From Oscillospiraceae bacterium (GTDB lineage: Bacteria > Bacillota > Clostridia > Oscillospirales > Oscillospiraceae), in assembly GCA_022801715.1 (NCBI GenBank), contig JAAWSV010000004.1:1-64000 (forward strand): a stretch of DNA of 64,000 bases, written 5' to 3'. The notes under the pieces are model-generated. The model saw nothing but the letters and a program-made list of their open reading frames with translations, had not been told where the DNA came from and ran no database searches. Shown piece by piece: positions 17,423 to 25,595 of the stretch. The position numbers and the translations under genes were made by a program. The stretch's first letter is position 1. Each line of letters begins with the position of its first letter.

Positions 17423-17910
17423 TGAACGCCATCGCCGCCGTCAGCGCCGACTGGGGCATCGGCAGGGACAACGACCTTCTCTTTCACATCCGCGAGGACA
17501 TGCGCCGCTTCCGCGAGCTCACCAGCGGCGGCACGGTGATCATGGGCCGCAAGAATTTGGACTCCCTCCCCGGCGGACGCCCCCTGCCCCAGAGACGCAA
17601 CATCGTCATCACCCGCCAGCCGGACTTTACCCGGGAGAACATAGAGGTCGCCCACTCCATCGCCGAGGCCCTCCGCCTGACAGAGGGTCAGGAGGACATC
17701 TGGGTCATCGGCGGCGGCGAAATCTACGCCGCCCTTCTCCCCTACTGCAAGCGCTGCCACATCACCAAAATAGACGCCTCCCTCCCCTTCGACACCGCCT
17801 TTCCCAACCTAAACACCCTCCCCAACTGGCGTCTTTTATCCCCCGGCGTACCCAAGACAGAAGGCGGCCTCACCTACCGCTTCACGGAATACATCAACGA
17901 ATCCCTATAA
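17419..17910 (+). CDS. folA: Dihydrofolate reductase
   Basis: A 163-residue enzyme reducing dihydrofolate with NADPH. Family motifs: IAAVSADWGIGRDNDLLFHIREDMRRF with the active-site acid, VIMGRKNLDSLPGGRPL and WVIGGGEIYAALL. It overlaps thyA by four bases (ATGA) and is followed by a terminator. Confidence 0.95.
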   Translation: MMNAIAAVSADWGIGRDNDLLFHIREDMRRFRELTSGGTVIMGRKNLDSLPGGRPLPQRRNIVITRQPDFTRENIEVAHSIAEALRLTEGQEDIWVIGGGEIYAALLPYCKRCHITKIDASLPFDTAFPNLNTLPNWRLLSPGVPKTEGGLTYRFTEYINESL

Positions 17911-17912
17911 AG

Positions 17913-17946
17913 AAACCGCCTCCCACAAAACGGAGGCAGTTTTCAT
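17913..17946 (+). terminator. Terminator of thyA-folA
   Basis: GCCTCC and GGAGGC pair around an 8-nt loop, followed by AGTTTTC; a short hairpin of moderate strength. Confidence 0.6.
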
Positions 17947-17962
17947 TTCCCAAACCCCATGC

Positions 17963-17968
17963 TATACC
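17963..17968 (+). promoter_or_regulatory. Extended -10 promoter of recG
   Basis: TGCTATACC with TTTTCA at 17940-17945 as a weak -35, 48 bp before recG. Confidence 0.4.
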
Positions 17969-18016
17969 AATCCAAACCCGCCGCTCCTAACCAAAAAGGA
18001 AAGAAGGTGCTCCCCT

Positions 18017-20065
18017 ATGCCAACCCTCACCACCGACATCCGCGCCATCAAGGGCATCGGCGAACAGCGGGCCAAATCCCTCGCCAAGCTCCACATCGCC
18101 ACATTGCGGGATCTGATCGCCTACTTCCCCCGCTCCTACGAGGACCGCACCGCCGTCACCCCCATCGCCCGGCTCCAGAGCGGGGAGACCGCCTGCGTGG
18201 AGGCCATGGTGGCCGCCGCTCCCACCCTCAGCCGGGTGCGCCGGGGCCTGGAGCTGGTGAAGCTCCGGGCGGTGGACGCTACCGGCACGCTGGACATCAC
18301 CTTCTTCAACCAGCCCTACATGAAGGACCAGCTGAAGGCCGGGGAGACCTACACCTTCTGCGGCAAGGTCGAGGGCGCCCTCCTGCGCAGGCAGATGACC
18401 AACCCGGTGGTGGAGCGGGAGGGCCAGCACCTCCTCACCGGCCGCATTGTCCCCATCTACCCCCTCACCGCCGGCGTCAGCCAGTCCATCCTGATCCGCT
18501 CCATGGCCCAGGGCCTCGCCGCCTGCCGGGACCTGCTCCCCGACCCCCTCCCCGAGCCGGTGCGCCAAGAGCACAAGCTCTGCCACATCTCCTACGCCTA
18601 CGACCAAATCCACTTCCCCGCCGACCAGGAGACCCTCGCCATCGCCCGCCGCCGCTTGGTATTCGAGGAGCTGTTCCTCTTCGCCATCGGCCTGAAAAAG
18701 CTCCGTACCCGCCGAAGCGCCGTCGCCGCCGCCCCCTGCCCGGTGACGGACCTGACGGACTTCACCGCCGCCCTGCCCTTCGCCCTCACCGACGCCCAGC
18801 GCCGTGTCATCGGCGAAATCCTCGCCGACCTCTCCTCCGGACGACCCATGAACCGCCTGGTCCAGGGGGACGTGGGCTCCGGCAAGACCATGGTGGCCGC
18901 CGCCGCCATGGTCTGCGCCGCCAAGAACGGCCTCCAGTCCGCCCTGATGGCCCCCACGGAGATCTTAGCCGAGCAGCACTACCGGGGCCTCGCCCCCCTC
19001 TTGGAAGGCCTGAATCTCCGCTGCGCCCTCCTCACCGGCTCCATGAAGGCCGCCCAGCGCCGGGCCCTCCTGACCCAGCTGGCCGACGGCGCCGTGGACA
19101 TCGCCATCGGCACCCACGCCCTGATCAGCCCCGACGTGGCCTACCAGAACCTGGGCCTGGTGGTCACCGACGAGCAGCACCGCTTCGGCGTGGCCCAGCG
19201 CTCGGCCCTCTCGGCCAAGGGTACGGACCCCCACCTCCTGGTGATGTCCGCCACCCCCATCCCCCGGACCCTCTCCCTGATCATCTACGGCGACCTGGAC
19301 GCCTCCGTCATCGACCAGCTCCCCCCCGGCCGGCAGGCGGTGGACACCTTTGCCGTCCCCGGCAGCTACCGCCAGCGGATCTACGCCTTCCTCCGCAAAC
19401 ACATCGCCGCCGGCCGGCAGGCCTACATCATCTGCCCCATGGTAGAGGAAAACGACGCACTCCCCGACGACCGCAAGGCCGTCAAGGAGTACGCCGCCAT
19501 GCTCCAGGAGCAGGTCTTCCCGGACCTGCGCATCGCCTTTGTCCACGGCAGAATGAAGGCCAAGGAGAAGGACGCCGTCATGTCCGCCTTCGCCGCCGGC
19601 GAGACGGATATCCTGGTTTCCACCACCGTAGTAGAGGTGGGCGTGGATGTGCCCAACGCCGCGGTGATGGTGGTGGAGAACGCGGAGCGCTTCGGCCTCA
19701 GCCAGCTCCACCAGCTCCGGGGCCGTGTAGGCCGGGGACAGCACAAATCCTACTGCATCCTGATCTCCGACAACCGCGGCGAGGAGACCCAAGCCCGCCT
19801 CAAGGCCATGACCCGCCTCCGCGACGGCTTCCGCATCGCCGAGGAGGACCTAAAGCTCCGGGGCCCCGGCGACTTCTTCGGCCAGCGCCAGCACGGCCTC
19901 CCCGCCATGAAGATTGCGGACCTGAGCTGTGACATAGCCCTCCTTCAGGAGGCCCAATCCGCCGCCGAGCGCCTCCTCCAAGAGGACCCGGAGCTGTCCT
20001 CCCACCCCCTGACCGCCCAGAGGGTGGAGGAGCTGTTCGCCGCGCAGGGCGCTTCTCTCAATTAG
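18017..20065 (+). CDS. recG: ATP-dependent DNA helicase RecG
   Basis: A 682-residue monomeric helicase that reverses stalled forks and migrates branched DNA. An N-terminal wedge/OB domain (residues 1-235) precedes two RecA-like lobes with Walker A QGDVGSGKT, the DEQH box, SATPIPRTL, and motif VI QLRGRVGRG. Length is normal for RecG. The stop codon TAG lies inside an AATTAGGA repeat, so the last codons (Ser-Leu-Asn-stop) may have been shaped by that element. Confidence 0.96.
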   Translation: MPTLTTDIRAIKGIGEQRAKSLAKLHIATLRDLIAYFPRSYEDRTAVTPIARLQSGETACVEAMVAAAPTLSRVRRGLELVKLRAVDATGTLDITFFNQPYMKDQLKAGETYTFCGKVEGALLRRQMTNPVVEREGQHLLTGRIVPIYPLTAGVSQSILIRSMAQGLAACRDLLPDPLPEPVRQEHKLCHISYAYDQIHFPADQETLAIARRRLVFEELFLFAIGLKKLRTRRSAVAAAPCPVTDLTDFTAALPFALTDAQRRVIGEILADLSSGRPMNRLVQGDVGSGKTMVAAAAMVCAAKNGLQSALMAPTEILAEQHYRGLAPLLEGLNLRCALLTGSMKAAQRRALLTQLADGAVDIAIGTHALISPDVAYQNLGLVVTDEQHRFGVAQRSALSAKGTDPHLLVMSATPIPRTLSLIIYGDLDASVIDQLPPGRQAVDTFAVPGSYRQRIYAFLRKHIAAGRQAYIICPMVEENDALPDDRKAVKEYAAMLQEQVFPDLRIAFVHGRMKAKEKDAVMSAFAAGETDILVSTTVVEVGVDVPNAAVMVVENAERFGLSQLHQLRGRVGRGQHKSYCILISDNRGEETQARLKAMTRLRDGFRIAEEDLKLRGPGDFFGQRQHGLPAMKIADLSCDIALLQEAQSAAERLLQEDPELSSHPLTAQRVEELFAAQGASLN

Positions 20066-20120
20066 GACTTAGGAGCTAAGAATGGTGGTGCCGCCTACGG
20101 CGACACCACCATTCCTAATC
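20061..20120. repeat. Hairpin element with AATTAGGA/TCCTAAT ends at the recG/DUF2812 junction
   Basis: AATTAGGA (20061-20068) and TCCTAAT (20113-20119) flank a stem made of AATGGTGGTG and CACCACCATT (20081-20113). The element carries the stop codons of both convergent genes. AATTAGGA-type ends recur at 42.1 and 44.8 kb. Confidence 0.6.
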
Positions 20121-21516
20121 TGCTCGCCACCGTCCTCATCTCCCCCTTCGAAACCTCCCAATCAAAGTAGATCTCCACAATCCGCCCCTCATAGCACAGC
20201 AGGTACCGCCCCTGCGGCCCATCGTCCTCCCGCATCAGCCGGTAGGCCTCCTTCGCCTGCCACGGCGCCGGGTCGATGGCCTGATACTGCTCCCGATACC
20301 CCTCCGGGACGCCCACATCGCGGGTGACCTCATCCCGCTCCCGCAGCATGGCATCCCGGCAGAGGTCGTACAGCGCCGGCACCTTCACCGTTGCCACGCT
20401 GTAGCTCAAATAGGGCATCTCCTGGGAATCCGCCGCGTCCAGCCGGGATTTCTGCACCGCCTCCATCCACCCGGCCAGAGGCGACTCCTCCGCCTGCAGC
20501 CGATAGCTGTACCCCTCGTACTCCACCCCCAGCAGCTCCTCCACCGTCAGCGGCAGCTCGTCGTTGTAGGCCGTGAAGGTGAGCCCTTTGTACTCATAGC
20601 TCTCCTCCCGCCCCTCCGACAGCCACCCCTGCTTGGCGGCCCACCGTATACCGGCGGCCTCCCCGCCGATCAGCAGGACGACCAGAAAGAAGGAGAGGAT
20701 CAGTGTAATTCCCAAATTGGCGCCTCTGGACACCTTTCGCCGCTTGAGGGCATTTCGCACCAGATGGACTATGGCCACCACCAAGAAATACCCCAGTATC
20801 ATAATCGCCAGTACTGCCGCCCTCAGCGGCGGCCCGTCTTGAAACAGATCCACCATGTAGAACACCATCGACGCCAGCACCGCCGTCAGCGCCACGCATT
20901 GGAACCAGTGGTTGCTGCGCCGGGTCAAAAATACCCCCTGCTCCGCCGCCTTTACCGCCCGGCGGTGCCACAGATAATACCCGCTTATATCCGCCGTACA
21001 CAGCGCGATGACACACAGCCAGCAAAACCCGCTGAACAGGGTGGTGCTCTTGGCCAGCGTCTCCGCCATGTGGTTCTTCACATCTCCCCAGAGCACTCCC
21101 CCATTGAGCAGTGCCACCGCCAGCAGGGCGATGCTGGAGCGCAGCACATTCCCCCTGGACCGGTGAATGGTGTCCACCATCACCACCGGATCCGTCTCGA
21201 TGGGCACCGGATTCTCCCGCTGGTTGTAAAAAATCTGCATCTGCGCCGACGACGCCGCGATCTCCCACCCGGTGTGCTCACAGAAGTCGTAGAAGGTGCT
21301 CTGTCCCTCGCTGGGCTCCGGATCGAACACCGACGCCCCCGGGTAGTAGGTCACACAGAACGTCAGCTTCTTGGGCTCAATCCGCCGGTAGACCCAGCTC
21401 CAGCTCCCAAACTTCTCCAGCAGCCACCCCCGCTCCGCCATCCGGCTCAGGCGCTTTTCGATCCCCTTCTGGTCAAAAAACGAGTAGAACTCAAACCGCC
21501 GCATTCTCTCCTTCAT
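20095..21516 (-). CDS. DUF2812 domain membrane protein
   Basis: A 473-residue protein. Residues 1-110 match the DUF2812 start (FYSFFDQKGIEKRLSRMAERGWLLEKFG) that is typical of proteins encoded with PadR regulators in Firmicutes. About six hydrophobic helices follow, then a soluble C-terminal domain from about 300. The ATG at 21516 overlaps the padR stop codon. The function is unknown; PadR pairs of this type often respond to membrane-active compounds (inference). The last codons and stop lie inside the AATTAGGA-ended hairpin element. Confidence 0.85.
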   Translation of the reverse strand: MKERMRRFEFYSFFDQKGIEKRLSRMAERGWLLEKFGSWSWVYRRIEPKKLTFCVTYYPGASVFDPEPSEGQSTFYDFCEHTGWEIAASSAQMQIFYNQRENPVPIETDPVVMVDTIHRSRGNVLRSSIALLAVALLNGGVLWGDVKNHMAETLAKSTTLFSGFCWLCVIALCTADISGYYLWHRRAVKAAEQGVFLTRRSNHWFQCVALTAVLASMVFYMVDLFQDGPPLRAAVLAIMILGYFLVVAIVHLVRNALKRRKVSRGANLGITLILSFFLVVLLIGGEAAGIRWAAKQGWLSEGREESYEYKGLTFTAYNDELPLTVEELLGVEYEGYSYRLQAEESPLAGWMEAVQKSRLDAADSQEMPYLSYSVATVKVPALYDLCRDAMLRERDEVTRDVGVPEGYREQYQAIDPAPWQAKEAYRLMREDDGPQGRYLLCYEGRIVEIYFDWEVSKGEMRTVASRLGMVVSP

Positions 21517-21836
21517 CTCTGCTCCTCCTCCCCCATCATCCGCCGATAGTCCTCCGCCTGGGCACAGATCCGCCGGTACTCCTTCTCCAGCGTCTCCTCC
21601 CCGCTCTTGGTCAGGATATAGCTGCGCCGCCGCCCCTCCACCTTGGTCTCCCGGATCATCCCCGCCTGACGGAACTCCTCCAGCAGATTGTAAAGGGTCC
21701 CCGACCCCACCGTCACCCGCCCCTCTGTCATCGCGGGCACCCGATCCAAAATATCCATCCCATAGCACTCCTCTCTGAGACAGAGCAAAATATAAAACAT
21801 CTGCTCCGTCAGCGTCCGAAACTTCAGCCTCGGCAT
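21513..21836 (-). CDS. PadR family transcriptional regulator
   Basis: A 107-residue winged-helix regulator: LTEQMFYILLCLREECYGMDILDRV and the PadR signature VGSGTLYNLLEEFRQAGMI, followed by a basic wing (EGRRRSYILT) and a dimerisation helix. It is coupled to the DUF2812 gene by an ATGA overlap. Two identical palindromes, one exactly in the promoter spacer, point to autorepression. Confidence 0.93.
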   Translation of the reverse strand: MPRLKFRTLTEQMFYILLCLREECYGMDILDRVPAMTEGRVTVGSGTLYNLLEEFRQAGMIRETKVEGRRRSYILTKSGEETLEKEYRRICAQAEDYRRMMGEEEQR

Positions 21837-21852
21837 CGCCCCACCCCCTATT

Positions 21853-21907
21853 CTCGATATTCGAGCATCCTCACCCCCAGTATAACCTCGATAATCGAGA
21901 ATGTCAA
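21853..21907 (-). promoter_or_regulatory. PadR promoter with two palindromic operators
   Basis: On the minus strand TTGACA (21907-21902), 17 bp, TATACT (21884-21879). CTCGATTATCGAG (21899-21887) fills the spacer, and CTCGAATATCGAG (21865-21853) lies just downstream of the start site; the two centres are 34 bp apart. Confidence 0.75.
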
Positions 21908-22060
21908 CCCCCAACCCAAAAAATCCCCCCACACAGGCACCTCCTTTGGTTTCCCACACCCTCCGCCAAACCCGCCATACCCTGTAGAGGTGCACACTGT
22001 GCGCCCGCCCACCCCCGCCACACCACCCCTCCAACTTCCCACGTCCCCCGCCCAAAAAAC

Positions 22061-22091
22061 AGGACAGCCGAAGCGTTGCTTCGGCCGTCCT
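22061..22091 (-). terminator. Terminator at the end of the phage-like operon 3' region
   Basis: On the minus strand AGGACGGCCGAAGC pairs with GCTTCGGCTGTCCT (one mismatch), followed by GTTTTTT. Confidence 0.75.
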
Positions 22092-22095
22092 ACCG

Positions 22096-22236
22096 CCCTT
22101 GGCAGAGTTTGCGCCTCCGGCGCAAAAACTCTAAAATCGTTTTTCCCGCGGCGTGTACGTGGGAAAAACACTCTGCGGGCCGCGCTCGGCCCGAACCTTT
22201 TTCGCGGGGGACGGCTCGCCGTCCCCCGCGAAAAAT
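22096..22236 (-). repeat. Multi-hairpin dispersed element, copy A
   Basis: Starting at GCCCTTGGCAGAGTTT (22096), four hairpins follow: GCGCC/GGCGC, GTTTTTCCC/GGGAAAAAC, GGGCCG/CGGCCC (the most conserved part) and a long stem opening TTTTTCGCGG and closing CCGCGAAAAA. Copy B at 52.9 kb keeps the same plan with changed but complementary arms. It lies in the 3' region of the minus-strand phage-like operon. Confidence 0.65.
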
Positions 22237-22245
22237 CGTCCCCCT

Positions 22246-22276
22246 CAGTCTGAAAAGGCCCCGCCTTTTCAGACTG
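22246..22276 (-). terminator. Hairpin overlapping the last stop codon of the phage-like operon
   Basis: CAGTCTGAAAAGGC and GCCTTTTCAGACTG form a 14-bp perfect stem with a CCC loop. The stop codon of the 22269 gene is within its first arm. No T run follows, so it may stabilise the mRNA end. Confidence 0.5.
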
Positions 22277-22835
22277 ATAGCTCAAAACTATACCAGGTAT
22301 GCTCCGCCCGCTCCACCATCTCCCAGGTAAACCCCTGCGCCTCACACTCCGCCCAGGTAATATACCGGAAATAGAACTCCGTCTCCAGATGACAGGGGAT
22401 CAGATCCAGGATCACGTCCCGAATCTGCTCAAACCCCTCGGGAATCCCGGACACATCGGGGAAAATCACCCGGATATGCCCATACTCCCCCGTCTCCTGC
22501 GCCAGCGCCCAGATGCCGCAGCCCCGGATTGCCCGGTTGATCCCCGCCAGCGTGAAGCTGTCCCCGCTGACCTGGAGCAGCGCGGCGATGGCCTCCCGAC
22601 GCCGCTTCACCCCGTAGTCCGCCGGCCGGTGGGCGAAGAGGTCCTCCCGCAGCCTTAGCCCCTCTGCCTCCGCCGTGGACAGGATCACCTCCCGCTCCGC
22701 CCGCTCCACCGCGGCGCCGCAGCCGTCCAGGGCCGCCCCCGCCGCCGACAGCTCGCCGCCGCTGAGGGATCCCTCCGACAGGTCATAGACCCCCAGGGGC
22801 TCCAGCAGCTCCTTCAGATACCCGCCGTACCCCAT
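22269..22835 (-). CDS. DUF2313 / XkdU-like phage tail protein
   Basis: A 188-residue protein of the YmfQ/XkdU family, which sits next to baseplate protein J in contractile phages. The start GYGGYLKELLEPLGVYDL and the central RREAIAALLQVSGDSFTLAGINRAI are typical. It is the last gene of the block: no tail fibre, holin or lysin follows, only hairpins. It starts four bases after the J gene ends. Confidence 0.85.
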   Translation of the reverse strand: MGYGGYLKELLEPLGVYDLSEGSLSGGELSAAGAALDGCGAAVERAEREVILSTAEAEGLRLREDLFAHRPADYGVKRRREAIAALLQVSGDSFTLAGINRAIRGCGIWALAQETGEYGHIRVIFPDVSGIPEGFEQIRDVILDLIPCHLETEFYFRYITWAECEAQGFTWEMVERAEHTWYSFELSV

Positions 22836-22838
22836 ACG

Positions 22839-23891
22839 CTAAACCTCCCCGATGGTCAGCGACTGGAGGGTGGGCAGCTCCCCCACCGCCGCCGGCACGT
22901 CCGCCGCCGGTGTGATGATCTGATAGTTGGCCACGCTGGGCAGCTGATAGAGCAGGTTCCCCAGCTCCGCCCGCAGGACGCCCTGTCCCAGCAGCCGGCC
23001 GGTGAAGTATCCCCGCAGCGCCGTGTCCGCCGCCGCCGCGGCCTCCTCATGGGTGTAGCCCTTGGCCGGCTTCAGCGCCACTTGGAGGGCCACCGGACGC
23101 AGCTTGGGGGCCTTTACCTGCAAGTCCACCGCGATCTCCCGCTTCTCCTGCAAGTAGGCCTGGATCTCCGCCAGCAGCGGTGCCTCCGGGGCGCCGGCCA
23201 CGGTGGCCACATACACATCCACCGTCCCGATCCCCCTGGCCCGGCCCACCGCCGTGGCCGCCGCCACCGCCGGGAACCCCATGGCCTCCTGCTCATAGAA
23301 GGCGGCGTTGGCCCCGTTGGGGAGCCGGCGGTAGCTGTTCAGGATTCTCTCCCGCAGCGACGCGTCGCCCTCCTCCTCCGCCCCGCCGGCGAAGGGCTCC
23401 GGGTTTCCGCACCGGGTGATCCCCGCCGGGGGCACCGCCATCACCGTGATCACCCCCGGGCCGATATTCCCCGCCGACCCCGTCTCCATGGCCTGCGCGG
23501 ACACGTCCACGTGGCTTTTCCCCGCCGGCAGTACCGCCGCCTCCTGCGTGGCAAAGCGGAGGCCCCCCGCCGTCATACACACCGTTCCCGCCGGGATGGC
23601 CAAATCCTGTCCCACCGGGGCGGAGACAAAGAAGCGCACCGCCCCCTTGGCCGCCGTGGCGGCGCTGCGGACGATTCCCCGCACCTCCCCGTGGTAGTCC
23701 AAATACACCCCCGACGCCGTCTGGGGGAAGCTCTGCGCCATCACCCAGTCCGCCTGCGCGTAGAGCGCCTGCACCTGCGCGGCCATGGCGTACAGCCGCA
23801 CCGGCAGGTCGCAGGCGTCGGCGGGGAGATAGCCGGCGCGCTGGGAAAACACCTGCATCATCTCCTGATAAATTGCCTCAATATCCCGCAT
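22839..23891 (-). CDS. Baseplate J family protein (XkdT-like)
   Basis: A 350-residue wedge protein of the contractile-tail baseplate (P2 gpJ/XkdT family). The family signatures QSFPQTASGVYLDYHGEVRGIVR near residue 50 and GTVDVYVATVAGAPEAPLLAEIQAYLQEKREI near 220 are present. GAGGAGG precedes the ATG at 23891. Confidence 0.92.
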   Translation of the reverse strand: MRDIEAIYQEMMQVFSQRAGYLPADACDLPVRLYAMAAQVQALYAQADWVMAQSFPQTASGVYLDYHGEVRGIVRSAATAAKGAVRFFVSAPVGQDLAIPAGTVCMTAGGLRFATQEAAVLPAGKSHVDVSAQAMETGSAGNIGPGVITVMAVPPAGITRCGNPEPFAGGAEEEGDASLRERILNSYRRLPNGANAAFYEQEAMGFPAVAAATAVGRARGIGTVDVYVATVAGAPEAPLLAEIQAYLQEKREIAVDLQVKAPKLRPVALQVALKPAKGYTHEEAAAAADTALRGYFTGRLLGQGVLRAELGNLLYQLPSVANYQIITPAADVPAAVGELPTLQSLTIGEV

Positions 23892-23900
23892 GGTACCTCC

Positions 23901-24245
23901 TCACACCGTCAAGCGCAGGGACAGCCGCTCCCCCTCGCCGCTCAGCTGTACCTCCACCGCCACCCGGCCGCCGCCGGCGTCGGAGAGGGTCACGTCCTCC
24001 ACGCTGACCGCCTCCCCCCGCAGGGCCTCGGCCACGTACTGCCGGGCCGCCGACAGCCGACTGCACCGGGGCTCACTGCCCAACCGGTAGAGCTCGCTAC
24101 CTATCTCCGGCAGCATCGGGAAGCTCCCCCGCCGGGCACACAGGCGGAAGAGTACCCGCTGCAAAAGCGCCTCCGCCCCCTCCGAGCGCACCAGACCTCC
24201 TCTGCCGTCGGGCACATAGTCCCCATCTCGAAGCCAAAGCTCCAT
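23901..24245 (-). CDS. Baseplate gp25/gpW-like protein (XkdS/DUF2634)
   Basis: A 114-residue protein. MELWLRDGDYVPDGRGGLVRSEGAEALLQRVLFRLCARRGSFPMLPEIG follows the gp25-like pattern for the sheath-nucleating baseplate subunit. The ATG at 24245 has GAGGAG seven bases upstream; longer starts are not supported. Confidence 0.82.
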   Translation of the reverse strand: MELWLRDGDYVPDGRGGLVRSEGAEALLQRVLFRLCARRGSFPMLPEIGSELYRLGSEPRCSRLSAARQYVAEALRGEAVSVEDVTLSDAGGGRVAVEVQLSGEGERLSLRLTV

Positions 24246-24259
24246 CGCGCATCTCCTCC

Positions 24260-24655
24260 TCATCCCATTCCGCACAGGCAGGGCACATAGAGACTGCCGT
24301 TGACCATCAGCCGCCCATAGATCTCCACCGTCCCGTCGTTGCGCAGCGTAAGGGAGGCCCCGCCGCTGTAGAGGCGCAGCTCCCCCGGCTCCAGCTCATC
24401 TGTCTCCCGGCGGGCCAGAGCGCCGGCGATGCACTGCTCCTCCCGGCCGCTGCCGCCCTTGATCACCAGCACCGTGTCCCCGGCCTTGGGCGTCCAGACC
24501 AGTCCCCCCGGCCCGTATACCGGCAGGGAGCGGTCCTCCCCACGGGTCAGCACTGCCGCCTCGCCGCCGCCGATGGTGGTCACGCCCACCTCCGCCTCGG
24601 CGCTCTCCTCCCGGGCCAGCTGCGCCGCCCCGGCCATTCGCTCTCCCATCCACAT
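24260..24655 (-). CDS. Phage spike/baseplate V-like protein (XkdR/DUF2577 position)
   Basis: A 131-residue protein with an OB-like middle (YGPGGLVWTPKAGDTVLVIKGG) and a beta-rich end (LYSGGASLTLRNDGTVEIYGRLMVNGSLYVP) that fits a short trimeric spike. The N-terminal 25 residues are helical. Three in-frame ATGs lie within 20 codons, so the start (24655) is uncertain. Position and fold pattern support the call. Confidence 0.7.
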   Translation of the reverse strand: MWMGERMAGAAQLAREESAEAEVGVTTIGGGEAAVLTRGEDRSLPVYGPGGLVWTPKAGDTVLVIKGGSGREEQCIAGALARRETDELEPGELRLYSGGASLTLRNDGTVEIYGRLMVNGSLYVPCLCGMG

Positions 24656-24656
24656 C

Positions 24657-25595
24657 TCAGTCTATAGCCTCCATCACCACGGTGGTCAGCGTCCCCGCCG
24701 GGCCGCCCCGGCTCTCCGCCTCCACCACGTCATACGCTCCCATAAGCCCCAGCGGCGGGTAGCGCAGGTCCGCTATGTCCCCCGGCTGGGCCTGGAAGGC
24801 CCCCGGCAGGGTGAGCTCCACCTGCCGCGCCAGCGCACGGGACTTCTGAATCTGGTACGCGCCGGTGTAGCGCATGGCCTCCCCGGAGCTCCTGCGGGGC
24901 ATGTACAGCACCTGCCGCCGGCAGCCGCCCCGGCGGAGGAAGTCCTCGTGGCGCACCGTCTCCGTCCGCCCCCCGCTCTTGTCCTTCACCAGCACCTCCG
25001 ACAGTACGCCATACCGCCGCTCCCGCACCGTACAGCCCGCCACCGAGGCCGCCTCCACCGACAGACGCCGCCCGCTCCCCTTCAGGGGGGAGGCCCGCAG
25101 GACCCCCAGGGCCGTCATGTGGGGCGTAAAGCCCCCCGCCAGCTCCGTAAAGCCGCTGACGGCCCGCCACTGGCTGCTGCCGCTGTTCACCCGATAGACC
25201 CCGCTCCCCGTCAGCTCCCGCCTCTTCTCATAGGGGACATAGGGTCCCGCGTGCCGCCGCAGGATCTCCGACAGCGTGGCCTGCTGATAGCTCTCCGCCT
25301 CCGCCTCGTTGTCTATGAGCAGCGCCGCCATCCCCCGCCCGCTGAGGCGGAGCAGCACCCCCTCCTTTGTGACCTCCGCGGCGTACTCGTCCACCACCCC
25401 CCGAAGCACCGCCTCTGTCCCCTCATAGGCGGCGAACCGGTGGCACAGGGGCAGGATTGCCCCCAGCTTCCCATCGTAGAGGCACACCGCCTCCATCTCG
25501 TCGCAGGGCACGCCGCCGGTACGCAGGATACGCCACCGGAGGGTCACCGGCAGCTCAAACTGCCGACCGTCCACCGTCAAGAGCCGCACTGTCAT
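24657..25595 (-). CDS. XkdQ-like tail hub protein
   Basis: A 312-residue protein in the place of XkdQ/gpD, the central hub that joins tube to spike. The pattern LTVDGRQFELPVTLRWRILRTGGVPCDEMEAVCLYDG, the YQQATLSEILRRHAGPY segment and the VELTLPGAFQAQPGDIADLR end are family-like. The ATG overlaps the stop of the LysM gene (ATGA). Confidence 0.82.
   Translation of the reverse strand: MTVRLLTVDGRQFELPVTLRWRILRTGGVPCDEMEAVCLYDGKLGAILPLCHRFAAYEGTEAVLRGVVDEYAAEVTKEGVLLRLSGRGMAALLIDNEAEAESYQQATLSEILRRHAGPYVPYEKRRELTGSGVYRVNSGSSQWRAVSGFTELAGGFTPHMTALGVLRASPLKGSGRRLSVEAASVAGCTVRERRYGVLSEVLVKDKSGGRTETVRHEDFLRRGGCRRQVLYMPRRSSGEAMRYTGAYQIQKSRALARQVELTLPGAFQAQPGDIADLRYPPLGLMGAYDVVEAESRGGPAGTLTTVVMEAID

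Noticed and set aside
17959-19932. 657-codon plus-strand frame overlapping recG
   Set aside because: Another frame of recG; extreme Pro/Arg/His content and no recognisable domains.
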